A stretch of DNA of 64,000 nucleotides, from NCBI RefSeq assembly GCF_038023995.1, contig NZ_CP150660.1, positions 2,540,501 through 2,604,500 on the forward strand. Direction: 5' to 3'. Position numbers and translations under genes: made by a program. This document shows positions 1 through 9,143 of this stretch, in pieces. Source of the DNA: Polaribacter atrinae. Lineage in GTDB: Bacteria; Bacteroidota; Bacteroidia; Flavobacteriales; Flavobacteriaceae. The notes under the pieces are model-generated. The model did not search any database and was not told where the DNA came from. It was given only the letters and a program-made list of their open reading frames with translations. Positions within the stretch are counted from its first letter, which is position 1; each line of letters opens with the position of its first letter.

Positions 1-2
1 TA

Positions 3-215
3 GAAGCAGAAAAAGAAGTTGAGGTACAAAAAGAAACCACAGAATTAGAAGTTTATCAATGTAAAGATTGTTTAACAATTTACGATGAAGCCTTTGGCGA
101 TATTACTCAAAATATCCCTGCAGAAACCCTTTTTAGTACGCTTCCAGAAAGCTATGAATGTTCGCTTTGTGAAGCTCCAAAATCTAGTTTCCAAAAAGCA
201 GTATTGGTTAAATAA
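3..215 (+). CDS. C-terminal rubredoxin domain of a larger protein (5' partial)
   Basis: The reading frame is open from the window edge to a TAA stop at 213-215, so only about 70 C-terminal residues are seen. It carries two cysteine knuckles, CKDC and CSLC, about 34 residues apart, which is the iron-binding pattern of rubredoxin, with the aromatic and Asp/Glu-rich spacer usual in that fold. The residues before it are Glu/Lys-rich and look like a linker, so the domain probably sits at the end of a larger oxidoreductase. In Bacteroidetes such tails occur on assimilatory nitrite/nitrate reductase components, and the porin gene that follows fits that setting, but the upstream part is not visible and the enzyme cannot be named. 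Confidence 0.75.
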   Translation, partial: EAEKEVEVQKETTELEVYQCKDCLTIYDEAFGDITQNIPAETLFSTLPESYECSLCEAPKSSFQKAVLVK

Positions 216-362
216 AATCAATTTATAACACAGACAAAAGTTTTAAAAATAAGCTTTTTTGAATTACTATAAATATGAGACTTATCATATAAAAGATATT
301 TTTGTCTTTTTATATTGCGTCTTCAAATAAAAATTAAATCAGAATTTAAAATAGAAATCAAA

Positions 363-1634
363 ATGAAAAAACAATACGTAATTTTAGGGTTAATGTTAGT
401 ATGCTTTCAATTTGCAAAAGCACAATTTACTTTAGATGGAGAATTTAGACCACGTACAGAATATAGAAACGGATTTGGAAGTTTAATTCCGGATGCTTCT
501 GATGCTGGTTTTGGAATTTCGACAAGAGTGCGTTTAAATACCAGCTACATGACAGACAATTATTGGGTGTACGTAAGTTTACAAGATGTAATGGTGTGGG
601 GAGAAAACAGACAAATTTTACCTTATGATCAAAATAATTCTTTTGCAATTTTTCAGGCTTGGGCAGAGCTTAAACTGGGTGAGAATACATCTACAAGAGT
701 TGGTCGTCAAGTATTATCTTATGATGATCAACGAATTTTAGGAGGATTAGATTGGGCACAACAAGGTAGAAACCACGATGCAGCTTTACTTAAATATAAA
801 AAGGATAGTTTTATGTTAGATGTTGCGTTAGCATTTAATCAAGATTACTCAAACCCAACAGGTTTTCAATCTGCAGGTACTGCATACAATACAACAGGTT
901 ATTTTTCATATAAAACCATGCAAATGTTATATATGAAACAAAAATGGGAGAAATTAACAGGTAGTTTATTATTGTTAAATAACGGATTTCAAGAATTTGA
1001 TGCTGTATCAGGAGAAGCAGACGGCGTAAGTAATTTACAAACCTTAGGAACACATTTAGATTATAAATCTGGTAGTTTTGGTTTGTCTGCAAATGCTTTT
1101 TTACAGACAGGTAAGCGTCAAGGAAATGTAGATGTAAAAGGAGCGTATTTGGTTGGTTTAGATGCAACGTATAAAGTAGCTCCAAAAGTAAGTTTAGGAT
1201 TAGGTATAGAAGCTATTAGTGGTAATGATGGTGCTGCAGGAGAAACGGGAGCATTTTTTCCATTATATGGAACAAATCATAAATTTAATGGTTTTATGGA
1301 TTATTTTTATGTGGGTAATCATGCAAACTCAATTGGTTTGGTAGATCTTCATGTAAGTGCAAACTTCATTTTAAATGAATCTTCTAGTTTACTAGTAAAA
1401 GCACTTAATTTTAGAGGAGAACAAGCATTAGCAAGTGGAGAGAAATCTTTAGGAACAGAAATAGATTTAGTGTACAAAAAGAACTTTAAAGGATATTCTT
1501 TAGTACTTGGATATTCTCAAATGTTTGCAAGCGATGGTATGTATGAATTAAAAGGAGTTACAGAAGCTGCTGCTGCAAATAATCAAAATTGGGCTTGGGC
1601 AATGTTGGTAATTAAGCCAAAATTTTTAAACTAG
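363..1634 (+). CDS. Outer membrane beta-barrel porin, alginate-export family
   Basis: The preferred start is the ATG at 363, because it gives a clean signal peptide (Lys-Lys, a hydrophobic stretch, then FAKAQ before cleavage). An upstream start at 315 would add a charged, non-signal leader. The mature part of about 400 residues opens with FTLDGEFRPRTEYRNGFG and has alternating hydrophobic beta-strands, an internal VGRQ/DDQR-type region and a final aromatic strand ending in F-L-N, typical of the alginate-export family of outer membrane porins. The family name is historical. In Flavobacteriia these barrels often sit beside nitrogen or polysaccharide genes, so the substrate here is unknown. It is about 150 bases after a rubredoxin-domain gene and is followed by a strong terminator. 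Confidence 0.8.
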   Translation: MKKQYVILGLMLVCFQFAKAQFTLDGEFRPRTEYRNGFGSLIPDASDAGFGISTRVRLNTSYMTDNYWVYVSLQDVMVWGENRQILPYDQNNSFAIFQAWAELKLGENTSTRVGRQVLSYDDQRILGGLDWAQQGRNHDAALLKYKKDSFMLDVALAFNQDYSNPTGFQSAGTAYNTTGYFSYKTMQMLYMKQKWEKLTGSLLLLNNGFQEFDAVSGEADGVSNLQTLGTHLDYKSGSFGLSANAFLQTGKRQGNVDVKGAYLVGLDATYKVAPKVSLGLGIEAISGNDGAAGETGAFFPLYGTNHKFNGFMDYFYVGNHANSIGLVDLHVSANFILNESSSLLVKALNFRGEQALASGEKSLGTEIDLVYKKNFKGYSLVLGYSQMFASDGMYELKGVTEAAAANNQNWAWAMLVIKPKFLN

Positions 1635-1711
1635 AAATTAAAAATAAGTACCCTAAATTGTTAGTATTATAGTTTCTTTTAGTGTTAAGAATTATAACTA
1701 CTACTATTTTG

Positions 1712-1740
1712 AATCCCTCTTCTTAGAGGGATTTTTCTTT
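1712..1740 (+). terminator. Rho-independent terminator after the porin gene
   Basis: A perfect 9-bp stem (AATCCCTCT/AGAGGGATT) with a TCTT loop is followed by a T-rich run. It lies 77 bases after the stop codon of the porin gene. Confidence 0.8.
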
Positions 1741-2047
1741 TAGATAATATTTCTAATGTCTACTAAAAACATCGCGTTTTTAAGTTGGCTTTATGAAATT
1801 CAATTTGGTTAGATAGAAACTATTATGTGAAGATTTGAATTACGAATATTTTTTAAAAAACGATCTTTTAATATACAAAACACTTAAAAACAGTTAGTTG
1901 ATAGGGTTTTGTTTCTTATATCTTTTAGGGTAGTGGTCTTAAGTTTTTTAAGATACACTAATGATAAACTACTTTAAAATATAGCAGAAAATCTTTATTA
2001 TTTTCAACTTTTAATCATGAGATTATTAGTAATTTTATCAAAAAAAA
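1741..2047. other. Intergenic region of about 300 bases
   Basis: No open frame of credible length, tRNA or clear hairpin is seen between the porin terminator and the HAD phosphatase start. It presumably holds the promoter and leader of the phosphatase gene, but no confident -7 box could be placed. Confidence 0.4.
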
Positions 2048-2704
2048 ATGAAGTATAAAGCTGTTATTTTCGATTTAGATGGTACGCTCGTAAATTCTAT
2101 AAAAGATATTGCAGATGCCATGAATATTGTACTTGAAAATAGGAATTATCCTACCTATAATTATGATACGTATAAAACTTTTGTAGGAAGTGGAGTAAGG
2201 AGTTTGGTGGTGAAGGCGTTGCCAGATGAAAACCCTAAAAATGAAGAGGTAGAAGCGTGTTTTATAGAGATGATGCAGGTGTACAGCAAATGTTGTACAA
2301 ATAAAACAATGCCTTATGATGGTATCTTAGAACTATTAAATCAATTAGATGCTAAAAATATTAAAGTAAGTGTGCTTTCTAATAAAGAAGATACTTTAAC
2401 TAAAAAAGTATCAGCCTTTTTGCTACCAGATTTTTTGAGTCCAGTTTTAGGATTGAAAGTTGAGGTTGATAAAAAACCAAATCCGAAAGTGGCTTTGCAA
2501 ATTTGTGACGAGATACAAGTAAAACCAGAAGAAACCATTTTTGTGGGGGACACAGATGTTGATATTTTAGTCGCTAAAAATGCAAATATGATCCCTGTTG
2601 GTGTGTCTTGGGGTTTTAGAGATAAAGAAAGTCTAATTGACGCTGGAGCAACACACATTTTAGAACATCCTTTAGATTTGATGAAAATTTTAGAGCGTGT
2701 TTAA
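2048..2704 (+). CDS. gph: HAD-superfamily phosphatase, phosphoglycolate phosphatase-like
   Basis: This 218-residue protein has all four HAD motifs. Motif I is IFDLDGTLVNS with the nucleophile Asp and acid/base Asp near residues 9 and 11. Motif II is the Ser in VSVLSNKED. Motif III is the Lys in KPNPKVA. Motif IV is VGDTDVDI. An alpha-helical cap lies between motifs I and II (residues 15-80), so it belongs to subfamily I with a C1 cap. The size and motifs fit 2-phosphoglycolate phosphatase, which salvages a DNA-repair by-product, but beta-phosphoglucomutase-like and other small-sugar phosphatases share this architecture. It is a single gene and ends at a bidirectional terminator shared with the convergent symporter gene. 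Confidence 0.8.
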   Translation: MKYKAVIFDLDGTLVNSIKDIADAMNIVLENRNYPTYNYDTYKTFVGSGVRSLVVKALPDENPKNEEVEACFIEMMQVYSKCCTNKTMPYDGILELLNQLDAKNIKVSVLSNKEDTLTKKVSAFLLPDFLSPVLGLKVEVDKKPNPKVALQICDEIQVKPEETIFVGDTDVDILVAKNANMIPVGVSWGFRDKESLIDAGATHILEHPLDLMKILERV

Positions 2705-2712
2705 AAAATAAA

Positions 2713-2747
2713 AAAAAATCGCCTAAAGAAATTTAGACGATTTTTTT
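2713..2747. terminator. Bidirectional terminator between convergent genes
   Basis: The stem AAATCG-C-CTAAA pairs with TTTAG-A-CGATTT around a short GAAA loop, with one internal mismatch. A-run and T-run flanks make it usable from both directions by gph (+) and the symporter gene (-). Confidence 0.75.
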
Positions 2748-2771
2748 GTTAAAATTATGTTTGGCAATTTC

Positions 2772-4400
2772 TTACCAGAATAAACAGTACAATACGGTTA
2801 ATAAAATACATACTGTTATAGATCCCATATTGAATAATGGTGATGTTTTAAATAAATCTTTAGTGATTTCAATTCCTTTAGGATCATCTGCTCCTTTATT
2901 TTGAATATTACTCATTATCATGATAATAACAAGAGTTAAAAGCGTTGTAATTCCCATTTGATGCATCCAAGGCTCGAATACAGGGATAGCAATAAACTTT
3001 AAAGCCAATGCAATAGGAATAGATAAAATTGCTCCCCAAATAGCTGCATTGTTGGTTGTTTTTTTCCAGAATAAACCTAACATAAATACTGCTAAAATAC
3101 CAGGACTTACAACACCTGTATATTCTTGTATAAATTGAAATGCTTGGTCAATTCCTCCTAAAAGTGGCGCAACAATAACAGCGATTAATAAAGCAACTGC
3201 AGCAGAAATTCTTCCTACATTTACTGTTGTTTTATCATCTGCATTTTTGTTAATGTATTGCTTGTAAATATCCATTGTAAAAATGGTAGAGGTAGAATTT
3301 AACATCGAAGCTAAAGAAGAAACAATTGCCGCTGCTAAAGCTGCAAAAGCCACACCTTTTAGTCCGGTTGGTAAAAACTGTAACAACCAAGGATATGCTT
3401 TATCTGCTTGCTCTACAGAAGGTACATTTAACATACCTGCTTCTCCTAAATTAGCCATAATAGATGAATCATTTACCATTACATACGCTGCAATACCAGG
3501 AATTACTACGATTAATGGAATTACTAATTTTAAAAAAGCTGCTAATAAGATCCCTTTTTGAGACTCTTTTAAAGATTTAGCTGCTAAAGTTCTTTGTATA
3601 ATGTATTGATTGAATCCCCAGTAATATAAATTGGCAACCCATAAACCACCAACTAATACCCAAATACCAGGTAAGTTTACATAGTTATCATTAGATTCTT
3701 CTAAAATCATGTGGAATTTTTCTGGTGCAGCTTCCCAAACTTTAGAGAAACCTGCAATCATTCCTTCTCCTCCAGAAACGGTATTTAATGCCAAGTAAGT
3801 GGTAATTAATCCACCAAAAACTAAAAATACTACTTGTATTACATCTGTCCAAGCTACGGCAGATAAACCTCCATATAAAGAGTAGGCCGCTGCAAAAAGT
3901 GCCAAACCAACAATAGCGTACATCATATCTACACCCATAATGGTTTCAATAGCCAAACCTCCTAAATACAATACTGAAGCAAGGTTTACAAAAATGTATA
4001 AAGCTAACCAGAAAACGGCTAAGATTGTTTTAAGGTTTGTAGAGAAACGTTTTTCTACAAACTCAGGAATTGTATATAATCCTTTTTCAATAAAAATAGG
4101 TAGAAAATATTTACCAACAATTATTAAGGTTAAGGCTGCCATCCATTCATAAGAAGCAATTGCAATACCTAATGCAAAACCAGAACCAGACATACCAATA
4201 AATTGTTCTGCAGAAATATTTGCAGCAATTAAAGAAGTACCAATTGCCCACCAAGGCAAAGATTTACTTGCCAAGAAGTAATCTTCTGCATTTTTTTGAT
4301 GTCCCTTTTTATCTCGAGAAACCCATAAACCTACACCTAAAATTAGAATGGCATATGTAATAAAAACTACATAGTCCCACATTTCAAAACCTGCTTTCAT
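2772..4400 (-). CDS. Sodium/solute symporter (SSS family), probable sugar transporter
   Basis: This 542-residue protein is almost entirely membrane-spanning (about 14 helices). It has SSS-family signatures: the N-terminal DYFLASKSLPWWAIGTSLIAANISAEQFIGMSGSGFA region, YSLYGGLSAVAWTDVIQ, and the conserved stretch around residues 360-385 (AALAAAIVSSLASMLNSTSTIFTMDIY). These match vSGLT-like sodium/sugar cotransporters of marine Bacteroidetes. Translation may start at the first ATG (4400) or at codon 7 (MWDYVV, 4382). The gene is monocistronic, convergent with gph, and lies beside polysaccharide-use genes, so import of a released mono- or disaccharide is likely. The exact substrate cannot be read from the sequence. 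Confidence 0.85.
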   Translation of the reverse strand: MKAGFEMWDYVVFITYAILILGVGLWVSRDKKGHQKNAEDYFLASKSLPWWAIGTSLIAANISAEQFIGMSGSGFALGIAIASYEWMAALTLIIVGKYFLPIFIEKGLYTIPEFVEKRFSTNLKTILAVFWLALYIFVNLASVLYLGGLAIETIMGVDMMYAIVGLALFAAAYSLYGGLSAVAWTDVIQVVFLVFGGLITTYLALNTVSGGEGMIAGFSKVWEAAPEKFHMILEESNDNYVNLPGIWVLVGGLWVANLYYWGFNQYIIQRTLAAKSLKESQKGILLAAFLKLVIPLIVVIPGIAAYVMVNDSSIMANLGEAGMLNVPSVEQADKAYPWLLQFLPTGLKGVAFAALAAAIVSSLASMLNSTSTIFTMDIYKQYINKNADDKTTVNVGRISAAVALLIAVIVAPLLGGIDQAFQFIQEYTGVVSPGILAVFMLGLFWKKTTNNAAIWGAILSIPIALALKFIAIPVFEPWMHQMGITTLLTLVIIMIMSNIQNKGADDPKGIEITKDLFKTSPLFNMGSITVCILLTVLYCLFW

Positions 4401-4455
4401 TATTTTTTATGATTTATTAATTATGATTTACAAATTTATTATAATTTAATTGTTA

Positions 4456-4743
4456 CTATAGTGGGGTTTTGTAACAGAATAGGTGCAATAATGTATCGTT
4501 TAAGGTTTTTAGTAAAATATTTTTTTTATCACCACCTAAAAGGTCCATATCCTTAAATAATTTACTAGAAACACTATTTGTGTTGCCTTCTGCCCAAGCT
4601 TTAATGGTTAATTTATTATCACCCCCAAAAATTACATTTTGGTGTACTTCTTTTGGGTTTATGGTTATAATATCTGTTTGCGAATATGAAACGAAAGAAA
4701 TTAACAGTAAAATCTTTAAAAGAACTATTTTTTTGTTTTTCAT
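4456..4743 (-). pseudogene. Truncated secreted protein, probable glycoside hydrolase remnant
   Basis: This short frame of 95 codons begins with a good signal peptide (MKNKKIVLLKILLLISFVSYSQ). It runs through a segment with INPKEVHQNVIFGGDNKL and KLFKDMDL, which resembles the first strands and helix of a secreted TIM-barrel hydrolase of the agarase/GH30-like type, where a long catalytic domain should follow. Here the sequence changes character after residue 68 and stops at residue 95, so the catalytic domain is absent. An internal deletion that joined the N-terminus to a scrap of the C-terminus is the simplest reading. It could instead be a genuine small secreted protein. It is 55 bases upstream of the symporter start on the same strand. 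Confidence 0.5.
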
Positions 4744-4762
4744 GAGGAGAAATTATGAAATG

Positions 4763-4799
4763 AAAAACGGAGTGAAAAATTAAAATTATCACTCCGTTT
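4763..4799 (-). terminator. Terminator of the LamG-protein gene
   Basis: A perfect 11-bp stem (AAACGGAGTGA/TCACTCCGTTT) with a 13-base loop lies 21 bases beyond the stop codon of the minus-strand LamG gene. On that strand it is followed by a T-rich run. Confidence 0.75.
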
Positions 4800-4820
4800 A
4801 AATATGTTTTTCTATTTATA

Positions 4821-5765
4821 CTACTCTTTGATAGCTTTTAGAGTACCCATATTTTGGTCATCAGCATCTTTACATTTAACCATGTAAATTCCTTTAGATA
4901 AAGAACTCATGTCTATGCTTTTGTTAATTACTTTTTGAGAAGTAACTTTAGCTCCTAATATGTTATAAATTTCTACAGATGAAATTTTATCAGAAGAAAA
5001 AGATAAACGATCAAGTACAGGATTAGGGAAAGCATTAAAAGATGTTTTAGCTACATTATCATTCACACCAAGTACTGTGGTATCATAAATGTTTTTAATA
5101 AAAGCATCATCTGCTGCACCTGTATAAATACGAACATCATCCATAGCTCCGTTAAAACCTCTATCAGAAGGATTAGCGTTATAATCGTTACCAATTAATA
5201 AAGGAGCTTCTGTTGTGTTGGTAGACCAAGTAGTATTTGATCCTTTTAGTTCTCCATTTTGATAGATACGAACTGTTGAGTTATCTTTATCCCAAACAAC
5301 AGCAATATGACTCCAAACATCAAGTTCTAAGGTACCTACTCCCATTCCTTTTCCGTTGATTTCTGCTCTTACTTTAGATCCTTGGTGACCAAATGTCCAT
5401 TTTTTACCTGGTGAGTTTTCACCTCCTCCTACAACTGTAGTTTGTGGTGTTAATGCAATTAATTTAATCCATGCAGTCATTGTTCTGCTAGCGTCTCCGC
5501 TAATAGGAAAATTTGCTACGGTAGATAAAAAATCTGCTCTATCAAAGCCTGTTATAGCTCCGTTTGCAGTTCCATCTTGTCCCACTTCATAAGTAATTGA
5601 ACCATCTTCATCAGTAGCAGTTAAATTCCAGTTACCAGTTTCATCAGTAATACTGTTATCAAATTTGTAGTGAGCTTCTAATGTTTGCGCACTTAAATTG
5701 TTTCCTGCAATAAACAAAGCAGCCATTATAAATGCTGATTTTAAAAAAGTAGTTTTTTGTTTCAT
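4821..5765 (-). CDS. Secreted LamG-domain protein with type IX secretion sorting tail
   Basis: This 314-residue protein has three parts. Residues 1-26 are a signal peptide (MKQKTTFLKSAFIMAALFIAGNNLSAQ). Residues 27-225 form a LamG/concanavalin-A-like jelly roll (AHYKFDNSITDETGNWN, RTMTAWIKL, WSHIAVVWDKDNSTVRIYQNGE, GAMDDVRIYTGA), which binds or surrounds carbohydrate. Residues 240-314 form a type A T9SS sorting domain (FNAFPNPVLDRLSFS, VEIYNILGAKV, LSKGIYMVK), removed during export and surface attachment. No catalytic domain is present, so it is probably a surface glycan-binding protein serving the nearby sulfatase and hydrolase genes. It has its own terminator and faces away from the sulfatase cluster. 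Confidence 0.85.
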   Translation of the reverse strand: MKQKTTFLKSAFIMAALFIAGNNLSAQTLEAHYKFDNSITDETGNWNLTATDEDGSITYEVGQDGTANGAITGFDRADFLSTVANFPISGDASRTMTAWIKLIALTPQTTVVGGGENSPGKKWTFGHQGSKVRAEINGKGMGVGTLELDVWSHIAVVWDKDNSTVRIYQNGELKGSNTTWSTNTTEAPLLIGNDYNANPSDRGFNGAMDDVRIYTGAADDAFIKNIYDTTVLGVNDNVAKTSFNAFPNPVLDRLSFSSDKISSVEIYNILGAKVTSQKVINKSIDMSSLSKGIYMVKCKDADDQNMGTLKAIKE

Positions 5766-6295
5766 GTTCCCTTAAAATTTAAATGATTAATAATTTATTT
5801 ACTTTGCTAAGTTCTTTAAATTTTATGTTAATTATGGAGGATAAAGAAACAAAAAGGGGGTAAAAATGTTGCGTATGCATAAATTTCAATGATTTTTTAG
5901 AGTTATTACTTTTGATGGGTTGTTAAAGTTTAAAAATTTATTATCAGGCTAAGTATCATATATGTTATAGTAAATTAGGTGTATTTTTTTTAAAGAATCT
6001 TTTTTTTATTAGATTTATAGAAAGTTATTTCTATTGATATTACAGTGTTATTTTTGATGAATTTTGGTTGTGTTCACTTTTTAATATTAAATTATTGATA
6101 GTCATAGCTATATGCACCGCATGGAGACTCTTTAATAGAATTGTAACATTCTCACTCCCTTGTTGTAACAATATTAGACTGTTTTTTACGCTACTTTAAG
6201 TTAGATTAGCTTTAATTAAAAAAGTCAACAACTTGAATCTTAAAAAAAACTTTCATCCTGTTTTTACAGAATTATTAAAATTTATTTTTTTTAAA
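5766..6295. promoter_or_regulatory. Divergent regulatory region between LamG gene and sulfatase cluster
   Basis: About 530 bases separate two genes transcribed outward. A TAnnTTTG-type box (TATTTTTG, 6049-6056) is present on the plus strand, but no matching TTG lies at the usual distance. A short symmetric motif around 6112-6123 (TATGCACCGCAT) could be an operator. No credible gene is seen. Confidence 0.35.
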
Positions 6296-7711
6296 ATGAA
6301 CAACTTATTTATACTGCTATTGTGTTGTTTTTTAGTGTCTTGCAATACAAGTAACGCGGTGCAAAAAGACCAAAAACCAAATGTTATTGTCATTTTAATT
6401 GATGATGCTGGTTATGCAGATTTTGGTTTTATGGGAAGTAAAGATCTAGAAACACCTAATATTGACAAATTAGCAAAAAGTGGTGTTATTTTTACAGATG
6501 CACATGTAAGTGCAACAGTTTGTGCACCAAGTAGAGCAGGTTTAATTACCGGAAAATACCAACAGCGTTTTGGTTTTGAGGCAAATGATACAGGTGATAA
6601 AAATTCTGGTGATATTGGACTTTCTGATGATGTGGTAACTATTGCAGATGTTTTTAAGAAAAATGGTTACAAAACAATGGCATTAGGGAAATGGCATTTA
6701 GGAAAACAAGAATCAGACCTTCCTAACAATCGTGGTTTTGATGAGTTTTATGGTTTTGAAATAGGAAGTAGATCTTATTTTCAAATAGAAAACCCAAGTA
6801 AAGCAAGAATGTTGCAACATAATGGAGAACGTGTAAAATTTGATGGGTATTTAACAGATGTTTTAGGAGATCAATCTGTAAAATACGTAGAAGAAAATAA
6901 AGACAATCCTTTTTTTATGTACCTAGCTTACAATGCGGTTCATACTCCCATGGAAGCTAAAAAGGAAGATTTAGAGAGGTATAAAAACCATCCAAGACAG
7001 TATTTAGCAGCAATGACTTGGTCTTTAGATGAGAACGTAGGGAAACTTCAAAATAAATTAGAAGAGTTAGGTATTGCAGATAATACAATTATTTATTTTT
7101 TAAGTGATAATGGTGGAGCAGCAAATAACACTTCTTCTGGAGGACCATTAAAGGGGTGGAAAGGAAATAAATTTGAAGGCGGACATAGAGTTCCGTTTGT
7201 GGTAAGTTGGCCAGCTCAGATTAAAGGAGGTCAAACTTTTAATGGTTTGTCTTCTTCTTTAGATATTTTTACAACTTCTATGGCAGCAGCAAATATTAAA
7301 AAAGGATGCAGATTTAATTTTAGATGGTGCAAACCTTTTACCATTTTTAAAAGGAGAAAAAAAGGGAGACCCGCATGCTCAATTATTTTGGAGAAAACTA
7401 GAAGAAGCCGGAGCAAGAGTAGGAGATTACAAGATGGTTCGTTTGCAAGTTTATGGAGCAACTTTATATAATGTTGAAGAGGATTTAGGTGAAATGAAAG
7501 ACCTTCAAAATAGTAACAAAGACGAGTTTAATGAATTAAACACAGCTTTAAAAACTGGGAATCTCAAATGATGGAACCACTTTGGGGAGAACCAAGAAAT
7601 TGGATGGATGTTACGTATCATATTCATCAACGATTAATGGAAAATAAAGAGGTTTTATATACAAGCCCTGGTAAAATGAAAAAAGTTTTAAATAAAGAGT
7701 CTAAAAAGTAA
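6296..7711 (+). pseudogene. S1-family sulfatase lipoprotein broken by two compensating frameshifts
   Basis: Read through the breaks this encodes about 471 residues, the size of the sulfatase that follows. The ATG at 6296 is preferred over an upstream TTG (6233) because it starts a lipoprotein signal ending in the lipobox LVSC (Cys16). The metal-site Asp pair (LIDDAGYAD) and the formylglycine motif CAPSRAG (Cys76) are intact. At about 7299-7306 an A-run followed by GG has one base too many and moves the frame. The correct frame then reads KKDADLILDGANLLPFLKGE. At about 7551-7556 one A is missing from a run, and restoring it gives LKNWESQMMEPLWGEPRNW. Both events are in homopolymers, so sequencing error is a real alternative. 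It is 2 bases from the next sulfatase. Confidence 0.85.
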
Positions 7712-7713
7712 AT

Positions 7714-9132
7714 ATGAAGTATTTATATATCGTTTTTTTATGTGTTTTGTGCTCTTGCAACACACAAAGTTTGGTGAAATCAGAAAGTAAACCAAACATC
7801 ATTTATATTAATGTAGATGATTTAGGTTGGATGGATACGGAAATCTATGGATCTACTTTTTACGAGACTCCAAACATTACCAAACTAGCAAAAAGCGGCA
7901 TGCTATTTACAAATGGATATGCTTCTGCTGCAAATTGTGCGCCTAGTAGAGCTTGTTTAATTAGCGGACAAAATACTCCAAGACATGGTATTTATACCGT
8001 TAGTAATTCTGATAGAGGAAATGAAAAAACTAGAAAAATAATTCCTATTAAAAACACAGAAGTTTTAGCAGACAATAATATTACAATTGCAGAAATGCTC
8101 AAGAAATCTGGCTACACAACAGGTACTTTTGGTAAATGGCATTTAGGAGACGATCCTAAAACACAAGGTTTTGATGTAAATGTTGGGGGTGCTAATCAGG
8201 GTAATCCGGGTAAAGATGGGTTTTTTAGTCCGTATAACATAAAAAATATTGTTGATAATAAAAAAGGAGAAAACCTAACAGATAGATTAACGCAAGAAGC
8301 CATTTCATTTATAAAAGAGAATAAAGAAAAGCCATTTTTTCTGTATTTGCCATATTATGCAGTTCATACGCCGTTATCAACAACAAATGCTTTAGAAGAA
8401 AAATACAAAGAAAAAGGAGGGAACTCTTTTCAAAATAAGGCAGTTTATGCAGGTATGATTGAAACGGTTGATAGAAACATTGGTTTGATTTTAGATGAAA
8501 TTGAAGCCCTAAATTTAAAAAATACACTTATAGTTTTTACTTCGGATAATGGTGGAATTAGAGATATATCTAATCAAGACCCATTAAGAGCAGGAAAAGG
8601 CTCTTATTATGAGGGAGGAATAAGAGTGCCTTATATTATTTCTTGGAAAGAAAAAATAAAACCTAATACGATTTCTAAAACACCAATTAGCAATTTAGAT
8701 TTTTATCCAACTTTTATGGATATTTTAAATGTAGAGATGCCAGAAAAAATAGTAGATGGAACTTCAATTTTTCCTGTTTTAAAAGGTAAAAAGATTAAAG
8801 ACAGAAGTCTGTATTTTCATTTTCCTATTTATTTACAAGCGTATAATTTTAAAACAGATAACGGTAGAGATCCTTTTTTTAGAACCCGACCGGGTTCTGT
8901 AATTATTGATGGTGATTGGAAACTGCACCAATATTTTGAAGATAATGCACTCGAATTATATAATTTGAAGACAGATTTAGGTGAAAAAAATAACCTTTCA
9001 GTCGTTCATCCAAAGAAAACTGCAGAGTTATTAAAAAAACTAACTACTTGGAGAACTGAAATCAATGCACCAATTCCTACGGAGTTAAATCCGAAGTATG
9101 AGGCTAATTTTGTTCCGAATAAATTTAAGTAA
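7714..9132 (+). CDS. S1-family sulfatase lipoprotein
   Basis: This 472-residue arylsulfatase-type enzyme has a lipoprotein signal with lipobox LCSC (Cys15). NVDDLGWMD supplies the metal-binding Asp pair. NCAPSRACLISG contains the Cys75 that is oxidised to formylglycine. GKWHLGD and TSDNGG are the other sulfatase signatures. It would remove sulfate esters from a carbohydrate at the cell surface or in the periplasm after maturation by a formylglycine-generating enzyme not encoded here. It lies 2 bases after the broken sulfatase and 11 bases before the GH30 gene, so the three are probably one transcript. Family S1 is certain. The sugar position attacked is not visible from sequence alone. Confidence 0.9.
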   Translation: MKYLYIVFLCVLCSCNTQSLVKSESKPNIIYINVDDLGWMDTEIYGSTFYETPNITKLAKSGMLFTNGYASAANCAPSRACLISGQNTPRHGIYTVSNSDRGNEKTRKIIPIKNTEVLADNNITIAEMLKKSGYTTGTFGKWHLGDDPKTQGFDVNVGGANQGNPGKDGFFSPYNIKNIVDNKKGENLTDRLTQEAISFIKENKEKPFFLYLPYYAVHTPLSTTNALEEKYKEKGGNSFQNKAVYAGMIETVDRNIGLILDEIEALNLKNTLIVFTSDNGGIRDISNQDPLRAGKGSYYEGGIRVPYIISWKEKIKPNTISKTPISNLDFYPTFMDILNVEMPEKIVDGTSIFPVLKGKKIKDRSLYFHFPIYLQAYNFKTDNGRDPFFRTRPGSVIIDGDWKLHQYFEDNALELYNLKTDLGEKNNLSVVHPKKTAELLKKLTTWRTEINAPIPTELNPKYEANFVPNKFK

Positions 9133-9143
9133 AAACAGTAAAT

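Noticed and set aside
2341..2658. Minus-strand frame of 105 codons opposite the HAD phosphatase
   Set aside because: It is the antisense shadow of a gene with all four HAD motifs and has no domain of its own.
6233..6295. Upstream TTG start for the first sulfatase
   Set aside because: It would bury the lipoprotein signal peptide. The ATG at 6296 gives a normal signal with lipobox.
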